The notes under the pieces were generated by a model, which ran no database searches, was not told the DNA's origin, and worked only from the letters and a program-made list of their open reading frames with translations. A program made the translations under genes and the position numbers. Below are positions 49,167-61,244 of a stretch of DNA of 64,000 bases, in pieces. Within the stretch, counting starts at the first letter, position 1; each line of letters opens with the position of its first letter. Source of the stretch: Elephas maximus indicus (Eukaryota > Chordata > Mammalia > Proboscidea > Elephantidae); assembly GCF_024166365.1 (NCBI RefSeq), contig NC_064819.1, positions 147,212,793-147,276,792 on the forward strand, in the 5' to 3' direction.

Positions 49167-49872
49167 ATCTAGCACTGGATTACACCTAAACATAAAGAAA
49201 ACAAAAATTCTCACAACAGGACCAATAAGCAACATCATGATAAATGGAGAAAATATTGAAGTTGTGAAGGATTTCATTTTACTTGGATTCACAATCCATG
49301 ACCATGGAAGCAGCAGTTGCGAAGTCAAACGATGTATTGCACTGAGCAAATCTACAGCAAAAGACCTCTTTAAAGTGTTAGAAAGCAAATATGTCACCTT
49401 GAGGACTAAGGTGTGCCTGACCTAGGCTGTGGTATTTTCAGTCAACTCATATGCCTGTGGAAGCTGGACAATAACTAAGGAAGACCAAAGAAGAATTGGT
49501 ATATTTGAATTATGGTGTTGGTGAAGAATACTGAATATACCATGGACTGCGAGAAGAATGAGCAAATCTGTCTTGGAAGAAGTACAGCCAGAGTGCTCCT
49601 TAGAAGAAAAGACAGTGAGACTTTGTCTTGCTTTCTTTGGATGTGTTGTCAAGAGGGATCAGTCCCTGGAGAAGGATATCATGCTTGGTTAAAGTAGAGA
49701 GTCAGTGAAAAAGAGCCTCAACAAGATGGATTGACACAGTGGCTACAACAATGGGCTCAAACATAGCAATGGTTGTGCAGATGGTGCAAGATCAGGCAGT
49801 GTTTTGTTCTGTTGCGTATGGGGTCACTATGAGTTGGAACTGACTCAATGGCACCTAACAACAACACGACAA
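49167..49872 (+). mobile_element. BovB/RTE LINE 3' third in a SNAP91 intron (antisense)
   Basis: Sequence matches the C-terminal part of the RTE polyprotein (HLNIKKTKILTTGPISNIMI, then FELWCW and VLEEVQPECS) with frame breaks, and ends 'caatggcacctaacaacaac'. Left and right flanks read atctagcac and atctaacac, a plausible 9-bp target duplication with one change. The element is 5'-truncated and opposite in strand to SNAP91. Confidence 0.85.
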
Positions 49873-51105
49873 CATCTAACACAGGTATTGTGTGAGGAAA
49901 AACAATTGCTTTAAGTAACAAAATTGTATTGATTTATTTCTAAAGCTTTCGGCATGCAAGATACAATAAAGTTACAAAATCTCAATAGCATTCTTCCATG
50001 TTCATAAAAACAGAATTATCCTTTCTTTTTTCAAAAAGGTGGTAAATAGTCATGGATACCATCAAGGAAGCATGCATAATAAATGAGAGCCTTCTCATAG
50101 TTTAAATACATCTAGGTTAAACTTAGTCCTATTTCCCCCCATCCCGCAAACTTCCCTCAACTCCCTGAAAAAAATATCTAGACAGGGTCCATTTGTTCAG
50201 AGCAGACTAGAAAAGTTCTCATGAAGCTAGTGCATTGGTTATGGCTTGAAGGCTAGGACTTCTCACATTCTGAGTTTATGTCTTTCAACATGTACCATTT
50301 TCTCTCCCGGTCATTCTCATGTTTATTGTACAGTAAACATTCTCATGTTTATTGAGGGACTAAAAGTGAAGAAGATGAAAGCAAATTTAGGGGACAGGTA
50401 AAGGACAGATTTAGAGATGTACCAAGGAAGCAGAAGGGATTAAAGTATGCTCAGGAAATTCATAGTAGGTATCCTACATATAAGACAATATAAATACCCA
50501 TTTGGTAAGTAGTATAGGAATGAAGCCATTTACAGATATCATTAAAATATATTTGAGCTCTTTGGTCTGGTTTACTCATTATGATGTTAATAAATTTGTA
50601 ACATGATGTTCCGACTCATCCAAGTCAATGTTCCATGGTAAAAAACCCTTATGTTCCATATACACTTCCACCTTGGCCAGGCAATTTAGAGATGTTAAGA
50701 AAGGGTGACTGATTAGTATAACTATCATTATTAGCAGAAAAAAGTTCAATAAAATACACGTATTTTGACATCTTTGTTAATGAATGTAGTACATAATAAA
50801 CTACAGATCAGAAGTACTCATTTCTCTGGGACAAATGCCCTAGATGTTTTAAATGTCTGGTTGTTCTTGGGTACCACTCTGAATTAAACAGAAGAAAGGA
50901 AGGGCCCAAGGATACTGAATTATTTTTACAATTTTTCTCCGCACCTTACACTATTGCTAATCTTGCTTCCACGTCCCCTTTACTTCTGAACCAACGGATA
51001 TGAATATTACATGAGGTAAAAGCACTTATAAAACAGTTTGCCACATGACAGTGTTTCACTTATAAATTAGTGTCACTGTTTTGTGGACAACACTGAAAAA
51101 CTGAC
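49873..51105. other. SNAP91 intron, unique
   Basis: Contains a short direct repeat (tctcatgtttattg at ~50318 and ~50341). No exon seen. Confidence 0.5.
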
Positions 51106-51210
51106 CTGTGTGCCAGGTACAGCTGCAGCCCCAAAGGGTGGCCTCATCATGGGCTGTGCAAACATGACTGGCTGCTGAGGCATCATGGGCATGCCCGTCC
51201 CAGCAGGAGG
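51106..51210 (-). CDS. SNAP91: SNAP91 (AP180) coding exon, 105 nt frame-neutral
   Basis: Minus-strand acceptor CCTTTTCAG ends at 51211 and donor GTCAGT starts at 51105. The 35 codons encode PPAGTGMPMMPQQPVMFAQP then MMRPPFGAAAVPGTQ, a Met/Pro/Gln-rich segment I recognise from the extreme C-terminal region of AP180. Both ends are phase 0, so this is a second symmetric exon adjacent to the 84-nt one. No frameshift or stop is present. Confidence 0.96.
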
Positions 51211-51767
51211 CTGAAAAGGAAGAGTAGTTCAGGGCATGAGTGGAATTCACTGGGTTTAATATGTTTCTGACAATTTTTACAGTATAATTTGTAACTCTGA
51301 ATTATGTGCTGGGAGGCTAGCAGCTGGGAAAGAAGTCACTGATGTGGGGTTTTTGCCTGGCTGGCCACACGCATGCTCATCCCAAATAGACTTTGTTGTT
51401 GTTTGCCTTATGTAAGCACTGACTCTTGAAAGAGTTTTAAAAAACTACTTTCTTTATGGAAAATAGCCCTAAAATTTGCTGGTGATAGAAGTGATAATTG
51501 AGAGGCCTTAATATAGTGATTAAGGGTTGATTTTGACGATTCAGTAAGATTATACTTAATAAATCTTATTCCAATAATGATATAACAGGGTACTGTACTG
51601 TAGAACTTAGTTTGATGACAGAACTTACTTTAAGTATTTTATAACTGACTTTATCACTTCATGTATAGTTTCCTTAAGGTCTAAAGCAGATGATGCAACT
51701 TTTAAAGTATTACTTTATTGCATTTTGGAAAGGGTAATATGCTACTTTTTTTTTTTTAATATGCTAC

Positions 51768-51972
51768 AGCTGTTGTTGTATGCCCTGGAGTCGATTTTGA
51801 CTCATAATGACCTTATATGACAAAGTAGAACTGCCCCATAGGATTTCCTAGGCTATAATCTTTGCAGGAGCAGATTGCCAGGTCTTTTCTCCCATGGAGC
51901 AGCTGGTGGGTTTGATCTGCCAACCTTTCAGTTAGCAGTCAAGCACTTAACCATTGTGTCACCAGGGCTCCT
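51768..51972 (-). mobile_element. AfroSINE, long form with ACA tail, in a SNAP91 intron
   Basis: Reverse copy from 'gttgttgtatgccctggagt' to 'taaccattgtgtcaccaggg'. Confidence 0.85.
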
Positions 51973-52073
51973 TTATACTACAGCAGTACTTGTTAATTAG
52001 GAATTTGGCAAATGCTTGAGAAATGTCAAGATATTTTTGTACATTAAAATTTTTAATACAGGCTGCCCCTCAC

Positions 52074-52157
52074 CATTCCAAATCCTGTTCCAGGTTGTCC
52101 AACAGATGAGGCTCCGGCCACAGGAGGAACTGAACTGGTTGGAGGTACAGCTCCTTG
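52074..52157 (-). CDS. SNAP91: SNAP91 (AP180) coding exon, 84 nt frame-neutral
   Basis: Minus-strand acceptor TTTGGTAG ends at 52158 and the donor is ATG/GTGAGG at 52073. The 28 codons run from QGAVPPTSSVPPVAG to GQPGTGFGM, with both ends in phase 0. The peptide continues the low-complexity Pro/Gly/Val-rich tail of AP180. Because length and phase are neutral, this exon could be skipped without changing frame; SNAP91 is known to be alternatively spliced. The intron on its 3' side carries a minus-strand SINE at about 51768-51972. Confidence 0.94.
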
Positions 52158-53639
52158 CTACCAAAAGAACACATACAAAGCACGTGCACACACAAAACAA
52201 GTGAAACCAACATAACTGCTTTTAAATGTCAAAATGTTGTTTTAAAATGCATGTACTTCAAGTATGTCAAGTTGTAAAGAAGTCTCAAATTTCAGTTCTA
52301 AATTAAAAAAAATGGCTTTAGCACCATGCCACTGATATAAACAAGGTTACTAAATTGATGGTTGCTGTTGTGGTAATATTTGGGCTCACAGGCTTGCAGC
52401 TCACTGACAGCACTGGGCTTCCTCTCTACCTCCTTATACTCACCCCACCGATAATGATTCAAACTTCTCTAAGCTTATGTCTTCCTACCATCATATCCAG
52501 GTACTGGGTTAGACATTTGGGGATGATGTTTTCACAAATTTTTTCAAAGCTTGGTTCCCTTTTTTATATTATTCTTTTCCTTGCTTCATGGTGAAGTATT
52601 ACTATTATACATTTGCATAAGGACCAAAATTAATTCCCAGTGTTAAAAAGTATTTAGAAGGGTGAATGTAATACAGCACGTGCATCACAGCTAAGGTACA
52701 GGGCCAAAGGTTTCAGTTATACATCAAAATCCCCTAATATTGCCCTTATATTTAAAATTAACCCATCTGCAATCCTTTAATTTAAATTAACCATTAGAAC
52801 AAAATCCTAATTAAAAAAGAAAATACAGGAGTAATATCACCTAAAATAGTGGAGTAAGAAATTTCAAAAGTGCACCCATCCATAATAGCAACAGAAAATA
52901 CTGGTCAAAAATATCAGAATCAACTTTTTTGGGACTATGGAAAACTAACCAAGCGCTCTTAGAACTTGAAGAGTGCTTTTTTGAAAACAAACAAAAACAA
53001 AAAAGAACAACTGAATATAGGTAAGAAACAATACAGGCACCAAAAAGCTTAGGGGGAAAAGCTGGGGAATGAGATGCTTTGGGGAACAAGAGCTTTGCAA
53101 TGCTTGGACATATTCTTGGATCTCTGTAAGGCCACGCACATGTCCAGGGCTGTGTGCATGCTAAGGAAAGATTTGAGAAGAGACCAAGCTATCACCTCTG
53201 TGTGATCTCGAGGATGTGTGCAACGGTAAAGATAACTATATAAATGAATGTAAAAGACAGTATTAATGTATTTTTTGCTTGTAACTATTCTTTTTTACTA
53301 TCTTATTTAAAAGAAAACTGCATAAAGCAGTAATTCTATACACATGTTGATGGGTACACAACGTATAAAGGTGTAATATGTGACAATAAGAGTACGAAGG
53401 GAAAGGGGACATAGATGTATAGTAGCAAATTTAAACCAGTATTAAGTCAAACTATATTGTTTGTTAAGATGTTAACTGTAACCCCTAGGGCAACCACTAA
53501 GAAAATAACTCAAATATTTATAGTAAAAGAAATAATAAGGTAATTAAAATGATACATTAGGAAATATTTAACACAAAGGAGGCAGTAATTTAAGAACTGA
53601 GTGAGGAAAGATATAGGGCGTGCAGAAAACATAGAAAAG
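52158..53639. other. SNAP91 intron, mostly unique
   Basis: No coding exon signals matching AP180. The last ~300 bp may already be old L1 sequence. Confidence 0.45.
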
Positions 53640-54620
53640 ATTCCTTATGAGTAAGTACATTAAATATAACTGGACTAAACTCTCAAATTAAAAGGTAGAC
53701 ATTGGCAGAATGGGTACAAAAGAATCACTTTAGACTCAAAGAGAGGCTGAAAGTAAAAGGGTGGAAAAATATATTTCACGCAAACAGTAACCAAAAAGAG
53801 AATGGAGTGGCTATACTAATATTAGACCAAATAGACTTTAACATAAAAATTTTATGAGAGAAAAAGGACATTATATAATGACGAAAAGGTCAATCCATTA
53901 AGAAGCTGTTTACAACTATAAACATATGCACCTAAGAACAGAGCCCCAAAATACATGATATAAAAACTGACAGAACTGAAAGGAGAAACAGACATTTCAA
54001 CAACAGTTGGTGACTTAAATCCCCACTTTCAATATGAATAGAGTATAACTAGGCTAAAGATTGACAAGGAAATATAAAACTTGAGCAACATCTAGGATAT
54101 TATACATGCAAAATGTTAAATGTAATATTCACAGTAACCACTAAAGATTTATCTAAAAAATACAGACAAAAGGAAAGGAGAAGGGACTCAAAATGGCTCA
54201 CTACAAAAAACCAACATAACACAGAATGTACTATATCCATACAATGCAATATTACTCAGCCATAAAAGAATGAAGTACTGATTCATGCGACATAGATATA
54301 TATTGAAAACATTATGCTAAATAAAAGACACCAGGCCAAAAGGTCACATATTGTATGACAGATTTATAGTAAATGTCCAGAATAATCAAATCCATGGAGA
54401 CAGAGAGCAGACTAGTGGTTGCCTAATCTACAGGGGAAGGAGGGAATTAGGACACACCAGATTTGGAAATGTTCTGGGATTAGATACTCAGGATGGTTAC
54501 ACAACATCACAAATATGCTAAAAAAAAAAAAAAACAACACTGAATTGTACACATTAAAATGGGGAATTTACTCTCAACAAATTGTGTATTTTATTTCAAT
54601 AAAAAAACTAAAAAAAGACT
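53640..54620 (+). mobile_element. Old L1 fragment, ORF2 piece and 3' end, in a SNAP91 intron
   Basis: 'ggagtggctatactaatatt', 'atatgcacctaagaacagag' are ORF2. 'caatattactcagccataaa' and 'tattttatttcaataaaaaa' are the ORF2 end and 3' terminus. Internal deletion and stops; inactive. Confidence 0.75.
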
Positions 54621-54892
54621 AAGAAAGATTACATTTCAGATTCAGTCTTTACCTACTATTTCAAGCAGTTAGTGGGTAAGCTATTTACCAGAACATGAAT
54701 TATATCATTAGGATTTAAGGTTATGAGAATAAAAAACTTTCTATTAGTTATTAAGACAAAATAAACTTGCTGAAACTCCTGATCAAATAAATAAGTCAAA
54801 TAATTTAAAGAGCACCCAGTGTGTTTCATATTTGCTATTCTGCTCAAATGGTAGACTAACTGTAATAACTAACCTCTTGAATATTATTTGGA

Positions 54893-54976
54893 TTCCTGGT
54901 GGTGCAGTGGTTAAGAGCTTGGCTGCTAACCAAAAGGTCTGCGGTTTGAATCCACCAGCTGCTCCTTGGAAAGCCT
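54893..54976 (+). mobile_element. AfroSINE head half
   Basis: From 'ggattcctggtggtgcagtg' to 'gctccttggaaagcc'. The flanks share tattattt. Confidence 0.85.
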
Positions 54977-55753
54977 ATTATTTATGTTAAAGTTTTTGAC
55001 ATTTTCTTTCTCAATACTCAACTTCATGTTTTATGTATAGGTATATAAAGATAAGCTGTATCTAGGGAGAGAACTGTGGATTCTGTGTGCTTTCCTGGGA
55101 AATGTGCCCATTTCTGAATTGTGAGTAACTTCCCAGTTTGTATGAAAGAAACTTAACAGATCTGCTAGGCCTTGGAGACTAGGATTAACTGACCCTGGAA
55201 ACACAGGGCTCCTGATGGCCATGATGATAGAGCCCTGCCAGCAGACATATTTTGAATGTTTTAGTCCTGTTAACGTTTTTGAGATTTAAATTAGATTCTG
55301 TGATCTGAAAAGTTTTATAGCTGTACCTCCAAACAGCAATTAAGGGAAATTTGAAACAGGATGGGAAAAAGTAACCTTAGCTCTCATCTATCAAATAAAA
55401 ACTTAAAAAGGCAGCAAAAGGATCCCCCTACCCCATCCCATCCTCTTCACCTCCATTCAAGAGTTAAAGACCTATAGATTACCAGGAAAATATAGAAACA
55501 CTACTTTGCTGTTTCTGAAGCACAAGTTTCTGGGGCTCACTTCTTTTTCCTGAATTTTCCTAGGAAAAGGAAGGTGAATATGTTTTAAGAAACAGGGAGA
55601 TGGAAGAGACATTTTATGAGATAACTGGGTGTGTGTGTAGGGGGAAGGTCTGAGACAGGCAGAGTGCATCAGCATGATTTTTTAAGTAAAAGCAAACCCT
55701 TCCACCCTAACAAATTATTTCTGTTGTTATGATTTTTCTTTTACAGCTGCTGC

Positions 55754-58077
55754 CTGTCAGTTTGTCCTACTGTGGGGGCTTGCGTGCTGCTGTGATGCTG
55801 GAAGCCATGCCACCGGTATTCAAATACCAGCAGGGTCACCCATGGTGGACAGGTTTCAGCAGAGCTTCCAGATTAAGACAGTCTAGAAAGAAAGCCCTGG
55901 CAGTCTACTTCTGAAAAGAATTAGCCAGTGAAAACCTTACAAATAGCAGAGGAAACCTGTCTGATATCATGCCAGAAGATGAGCCCCTCAGGTTGGAAGG
56001 CACTCAAAAGACGACTGGGGAAGAGCTGCCTTCTCAAAGTAGAGTGGATGTATTCAAGCTTTTGGGACCTTCATTTGCTCATGTGGCACAACTCAAAATG
56101 AGGAGAAACAGCTGCAAGCATCCATTAATAATTGAAATGTGGAATGTATGAAGCATGAATATAGAAAAATTGGAAATCATCAAAAATGAATCAGAACACA
56201 AAAACACCAATATCCTAGGCATTAGTAAGCTGAAAGGGACTGGTATGAGCCATTCTGAATCAGAAAATCACATGGTCTACTATGCCGAGAATGACAGCTT
56301 GCAGAGGAATGGCGTTGCGCTCATCATCAAAAAAAAAAAAAAAAATTTTCAAGATCTACCCTGAAGTACAATGCTCTCAGTGATAGGATAATATTCATAT
56401 GCCTACAAGGTAAGACCAGTTAATACAGCTATTACTCAAATTTATGCACCAACCACCAAGGCGAGAGATGAAGTTGAGGATTTTTACCAACTTCTACATT
56501 CTAAAATTGATCAAACATGTAGTCAGGATGTATTGATAATTACCAGTGATTGGAATGCAAAAGTTGGAAATGAAGAAGGATCAGCAGTTGGAAAATATGG
56601 CATTGATGATAGAAATGATGCTGGAGATCACATGATAGAATTTTGCAAGACCAATGACTTCATTGCAAATACCTCTTTTCAACAACATAAACGGCAACTA
56701 TACATGTGGACCTCCCCAGATGGAATACACAGAAATCAAATTGACCATATCTGTGGAAAGAAATGAGGGAAAACCTCAATATCATCAGTCAGAACAAGGC
56801 CCAGGGGCTGACTACAGAACAGACCATCAACTGCTTTTATGCAAGTTCAAGCTGAAGTTGAAGAAAATTAGAACAAGTCCACGATCGCCAAAGTATGAAC
56901 TTGAGTATATCCCACCTGAATGTAGACACTATCTCAAGAGTAGATTCGATGCATTGAACGCTAATGACTGAAGACCAGATGAGTTGTGGAATAACATCAA
57001 GGACATCATACATGAAGAAAGCAAGAGGTCAGTGAAAACACAGGAAAGAAAGAAAAGACCAAAATGGATGTCAGAAGAGACTCTGAAAGTTGCTCTTGAA
57101 CATTAAGTAGCTACAACAAAAGGAAGAAATGATGAAGTAAAAGAGCTGAACAGAAGAATTCAAAGGTAGCCCTAGAAGACAAAGTAAAGTATTATAATGA
57201 CATGTGGAAAGACCTGGAGTTAGAAAACTAAAAGGGAAGAACATGCTCGGCATGGCTCAAGCTGAAAGAATGGAAGAAAAAAAATCAGGCCTTGAGTTGC
57301 AATACTGAAGATTCTATGGAAGGAAGTATCAAACGGCACAGGAAGCATCAAAAGAAGATGGAAGGAATACACAGTCACTATATCAAAAAGGGTGGAAACC
57401 CTGGTGGCTTAGTGGTTAAGCACTATGGTTGCTAACCAAAGGGTCGGCAGTTTGAATCCGCCAGGTGCTCCTTGGAAACTCTACCGGATAGTTCTACTCG
57501 GTCCTATAGGGTCGCTATGAGTCGGAATTGACTTCACTGCACTGGGTTTGGTTTTTTTGGTTATATCAAAAACAACTGGTTGATATTCAACCATTTCAGG
57601 AGGTAGCATATGATCAGGAACCGACAACACTGAAAGAAGAGGTCCAAGCTGCACTGAAGGCACTGGCGAAAAACAAGGCTCCAGATATTGACAAAATACC
57701 AATTGAGATGTTTCAACAAACAGAAGCAGTGATGGAAGTGCTCACTGGTTTACGCCAAGAAATTTGGAACACAGCTACCTGGCCAACCAACTGGAAGAGA
57801 TCCATATTTATGCCTATTCCCAAGAAAGGTGATCCAACTGAACTCGGAAAATTATTAACCAATATCATGAATATCACATGCAAGTAAAATTTTGCTGAAG
57901 ATCGTTCAAAAAAGGCTGCAGCAGTACATCGACAGGAAGTCGCCAGAAATTCAAGCCAGATTGAGAAGAGGACGTGGAATTGGGGATATCATTGCTGATG
58001 TCAGGTGGATCCTGGCTGAAAGCAGAGAATACCAGAAAGATGTTTACCTGTGTTTTATTGGCTATGCAAATGCATTT
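55754..58077 (+). mobile_element. BovB/RTE LINE with 5'UTR, endonuclease and partial RT; 3' end missing
   Basis: It begins at the same point as the copies at 62106 and 13315 (ctgtcagtttgt), so the 5' end looks real. A ~400 bp 5' region is followed by an AP-endonuclease domain (NTNILGISKLKGTGM; ITSDWNAKVGNEEGSAVGK; TSPDGIHRNQIDHI) and by the RT start (EEVQAALKALAKNKAPDIDK), broken by stops and frameshifts. An AfroSINE is inserted at about 57393-57566. The RT stops abruptly after CFIGYANAF, where a minus-strand SINE begins. BovB-clade identity is clear from the endonuclease. Confidence 0.88.
57393..57566 (+). mobile_element. AfroSINE inserted in the RTE at 55754
   Basis: Full-length short form. 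The RTE word tatatcaaaaa is repeated on both sides, giving relative age: the SINE is younger than this LINE copy. Confidence 0.92.
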
Positions 58078-58258
58078 GAGTCTAACTCAAAGTGACCCCA
58101 TGTGTTATGGAGTAGAACTGAGATCCATAGGGTTTTCTTGGCTGTCATCTTTATGAATCCTCAGGCCTGTCTTCCGTGGTACAGTTGGGTGGGTTCAAAC
58201 TGCCAACCTTACAGTTAGTACCTGTGAGCAAATTGTTTGCACCACCCAGGGACCTTTC
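58077..58258 (-). mobile_element. AfroSINE, long form, at the broken 3' edge of an RTE copy
   Basis: Reverse copy from 'gagtctaactcaaagtgacc' to 'gtttgcaccacccagggacc'. Confidence 0.82.
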
Positions 58259-59582
58259 CTAAGCACAGTTCAGTTTAAAAGAGATTTGTGGTCTTCTAAG
58301 TATCCTTTGTAAAAATTAAACAGATGTCTTTATCTTATAGCTAAATACAAAAACTATTCTCTTAAGCACTGTTTTTATGTAATGCAAAGAAAGATTTAAA
58401 GGGATAAAGGCCTTGGCATTAACAGGTAACTTTCTCATTGTTATCTGTTAGAAATCACTTAAAATTAAGTTCTCTCCTCAGATGATGAACTCACCCATAA
58501 CAGAGAATCTTAGTGCGTGGTTTTCCTGTTCTCTCTCTAATACCATGGGGTGAATGGGGAGGGGGACAGAGGAAATGGGTTTCAGGAATTTTTTCCTGTA
58601 GAAACTATGGCACAAAGTCTAATTTAATTAATTCTATTAGCACTGTTTAGTAGTAAATTCTGGATTCAAAAGACCCTTTTCAAACTGGTTCAAATGTATT
58701 ATTTATAAAGCTGTTTAAAAGGAAATACTCTAAATTTCAAAACTCAGATGTCTAAATTAATTGCTGGAACACAATATATTTTAATGGAGTCTTTCTAAAA
58801 CCTTTATATTCCAATTTATATTAATTTACTTCCATGCATGTTTGTTAGGCTGGGGGTGGTGGGTTATGGCTAGGAGTTAATTCAAGGAAAAGGAAAGGAT
58901 GGTACTGGGAGAGCTTTCTGGGTGGATAAGATTTAGATAGCTGGAGGTGATGAGCAAAGGGGCATACACACACACACAAAAATGTAAATCCTGCTCCCCT
59001 AAAACGTGTGCTTCTTATGCTGGCAGATACCATGGAACAAGAATTAGTCTTTATTTCCAGTGATATATTCTTTCAAAGAGTGGAATGGTGGTATTAGTGT
59101 ATTAACAGAAATTTAATAAATAGAAATAAAACTATTTAAACCTTATAGAAAAGATGGTGCTAGTAGTTTCAGTTAAAAAAAATGGTGAGCAAAATTAATA
59201 GGGTTTTAAAATGAAAGTTCACTTACACAATAGAATATTGCCTAATCTTTCTGGTAAGATAAAAGTTCTTTTTTTTTTACTATTAATATAAACCAGGAAA
59301 TTCTGGGGAGAAATATGATAAAGTACAGGTAATAATCGATGACATTAAATGCTTTTGAAAAAAATCACTTTAATTAAAAATAAAACATAGGCCATAACCT
59401 TTTATTAAGCGTAAAGTGAAAGGAATTTAGATTTTGGTAAGCACTGCATCTTGGTTATATTTCTTCAGTAGGGATGAAAAAGGTTCAACGTCAGCAGCAG
59501 TGTTAAGCAAAATGCACCCTGCCCTATATATTTGGAAATCAGCAAAGTGCCCTCACCACACTGGCCTCTGGGGGTTACATAC
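58259..59582. other. SNAP91 intron, unique
   Basis: AT-rich; no repeats beyond short runs, no exon. Confidence 0.5.
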
Positions 59583-59694
59583 CAATGGAGCACTTGGTGG
59601 AACACCTGCTGACCATGTTGCAGGAGCTACTTTCGGCTGCCAGTTGGCTCCGCCAGTCAGTTTTTTCTCTCCGGCATTCCATTGAAGATCTCCC
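59583..59694 (-). CDS. SNAP91: SNAP91 (AP180) coding exon, 112 nt
   Basis: Minus-strand acceptor ATTTTAG ends at 59695 and donor GTATGT starts at 59582. The exon completes the split Lys codon and encodes 37 residues, running from GDLQWNAGEKKLTGG to AGVPPSAPL and ending in phase 0. The composition (P, A, G, Q, W) is typical of the unstructured clathrin- and AP-2-binding C-terminal half of AP180. The reading frame, boundaries and phases all fit the neighbouring exons, so identification is firm. Confidence 0.95.
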
Positions 59695-60499
59695 CTAAAA
59701 TTAGGCATGTAAACAAAGCAAAAGCAAAACAAAAACCACACAAATTAGAAAAGAATGGTGTGTGGCTCCTTAGATTCTTTTACTTTGGAAGAGTTTGTTT
59801 GAGTCAAGTGGTAATCAAGAGAACACGTTCAAACTTATAGAGGAATCTTACCATATTGTGCCCGAGAGTTTAAAAGTCTGAAAAAATCATTTAGGGTTTG
59901 GACCTCAATGATAACAGGAAGTTTCTATAATCTCTAATAGAAAAATGTGCCAGAAAAGTCAGTGGAATGATCCTATTTCTCACTGGTTATAAAATATTCT
60001 AAATAAGTATATCATAAATACTGTACACCTATATTTTATTGAATTTAAGATGCATTGGTAACGGCCCTTTCTTGATCTTAGACAGTTCAACAGAAGATTT
60101 TCCACATAAAAGCCATGACTACAACCTGGCTTACAGTGATTATAAGACACCATATATGGTAAAACACATCTCATTTTCAAAGATGTTAAAATATGCATCT
60201 AAAAAAGGGTACGCTATGTATCGTTATTAACACCCTTCCTTGAAATTGATACTCCGTGAAAGACTTTTAACCAATGTTACCTAGGAATATTGTAATGGCT
60301 TTAGAATTTAAAGCTATAAAAATATTTAAAGGTATAAAAATATTTAAACCATAATTCTCAAAGAGCAAGAGTTTGAGGACTCTAGAAGAATAAATGAACA
60401 ATGTAAAACAAAACAAAAATCACTTCTGCAATTGCCTAACTTGAGAATGAGTAATTACTCCACTGGGTAATGTTTGACATATAATTTTAAAACACTTAC

Positions 60500-60530
60500 T
60501 TTTTCGATGTGGTACCAGAAATTCCAAGAT
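60500..60530 (-). CDS. SNAP91: SNAP91 (AP180) coding exon, 31 nt micro-exon
   Basis: Read on the minus strand, acceptor TTTGCAG ends at 60531 and donor GTAAGT begins at 60499. The exon encodes DLGISGTTSKK, with the first codon split after one base (x|AT) and the last after two (AA|G). The peptide joins directly to GDLQWNAGEKK of the next exon and matches the AP180 C-terminal assembly domain as I know it. AP180 recruits clathrin and AP-2 to phosphoinositide-rich presynaptic membrane and drives clathrin cage assembly. Being 31 nt, skipping it alone would shift the frame. More 5' exons must lie beyond the window, since none is visible between here and 64000. Confidence 0.9.
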
Positions 60531-60914
60531 CTGCAAATGGATAAAGGAAAAAATAATTTAAACCTTTATATTCAGCATATCATACAATTTGACATGTAAA
60601 AGATCAAAGAATCACAGATCTAGAACAAGCCCTTTTTTTTTTGCCTAGAAATGACTGCATTCAGGTATACAAAAAAGAAACAGTATTAGAAAACATACAC
60701 ACAAACGTAAACCTTCACTTCACTTCAGAGTTTAGGATCACATTTTAATGTCAACAGTGTGAAGGAAAGAGTTAACAGAGCAGGCTTGGGGCTGGTATCT
60801 TAGAAAAGCAAGGCTGGCCCTTGACTAGTATCTAAGAACTTGGCTGGTAAACAAACAGTTCTCTATACTGATATAAAACTTTCCTTAGTGTTAAGAGTAG
60901 CTCACACTATACCG

Positions 60915-61225
60915 GAAAAAGTACAACCAGAATGTTCCTTAGAGGCAAGGATGGCGAGGCTACATCTCACATGCTTTGGACAGGTTGTCAGGAGGGATCA
61001 GTCCCTGGAGAAGGATATCATGCTTGGCAAAGTAGAGGGTCAGAGGAAAAGAGGAAGACCCTCAACGAGATGGACGACACTGTGGCTGCAACAATGGGTT
61101 TAAGCATACCAATGATTGTGAGGATGGCACAGGAGAGGGCAATGATTTGTTCCGTCGTAGTTCTGTTGTACATACAGTCGCTATGAGTCAGAACTGACTC
61201 GACGCCACCCAACAACAGCAATACT
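60915..61225 (+). mobile_element. BovB/RTE LINE 3' end fragment
   Basis: It starts within the C-terminal motif EKVQPECSLEARMARLHLTC and runs to the RTE tail 'gactcgacgccacccaac' followed by aacagcaa. No ORF is intact. It lies upstream of the SNAP91 micro-exon, antisense to the gene. Confidence 0.8.
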
Positions 61226-61244
61226 GCTAATCTATTTTTGTTTG

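Noticed and set aside
55754-61225. The RTE pieces at 55754 and 60915 as one interrupted element
   Set aside because: Two conserved SNAP91 exons lie between them and the central RT part is missing, so they are separate insertions.
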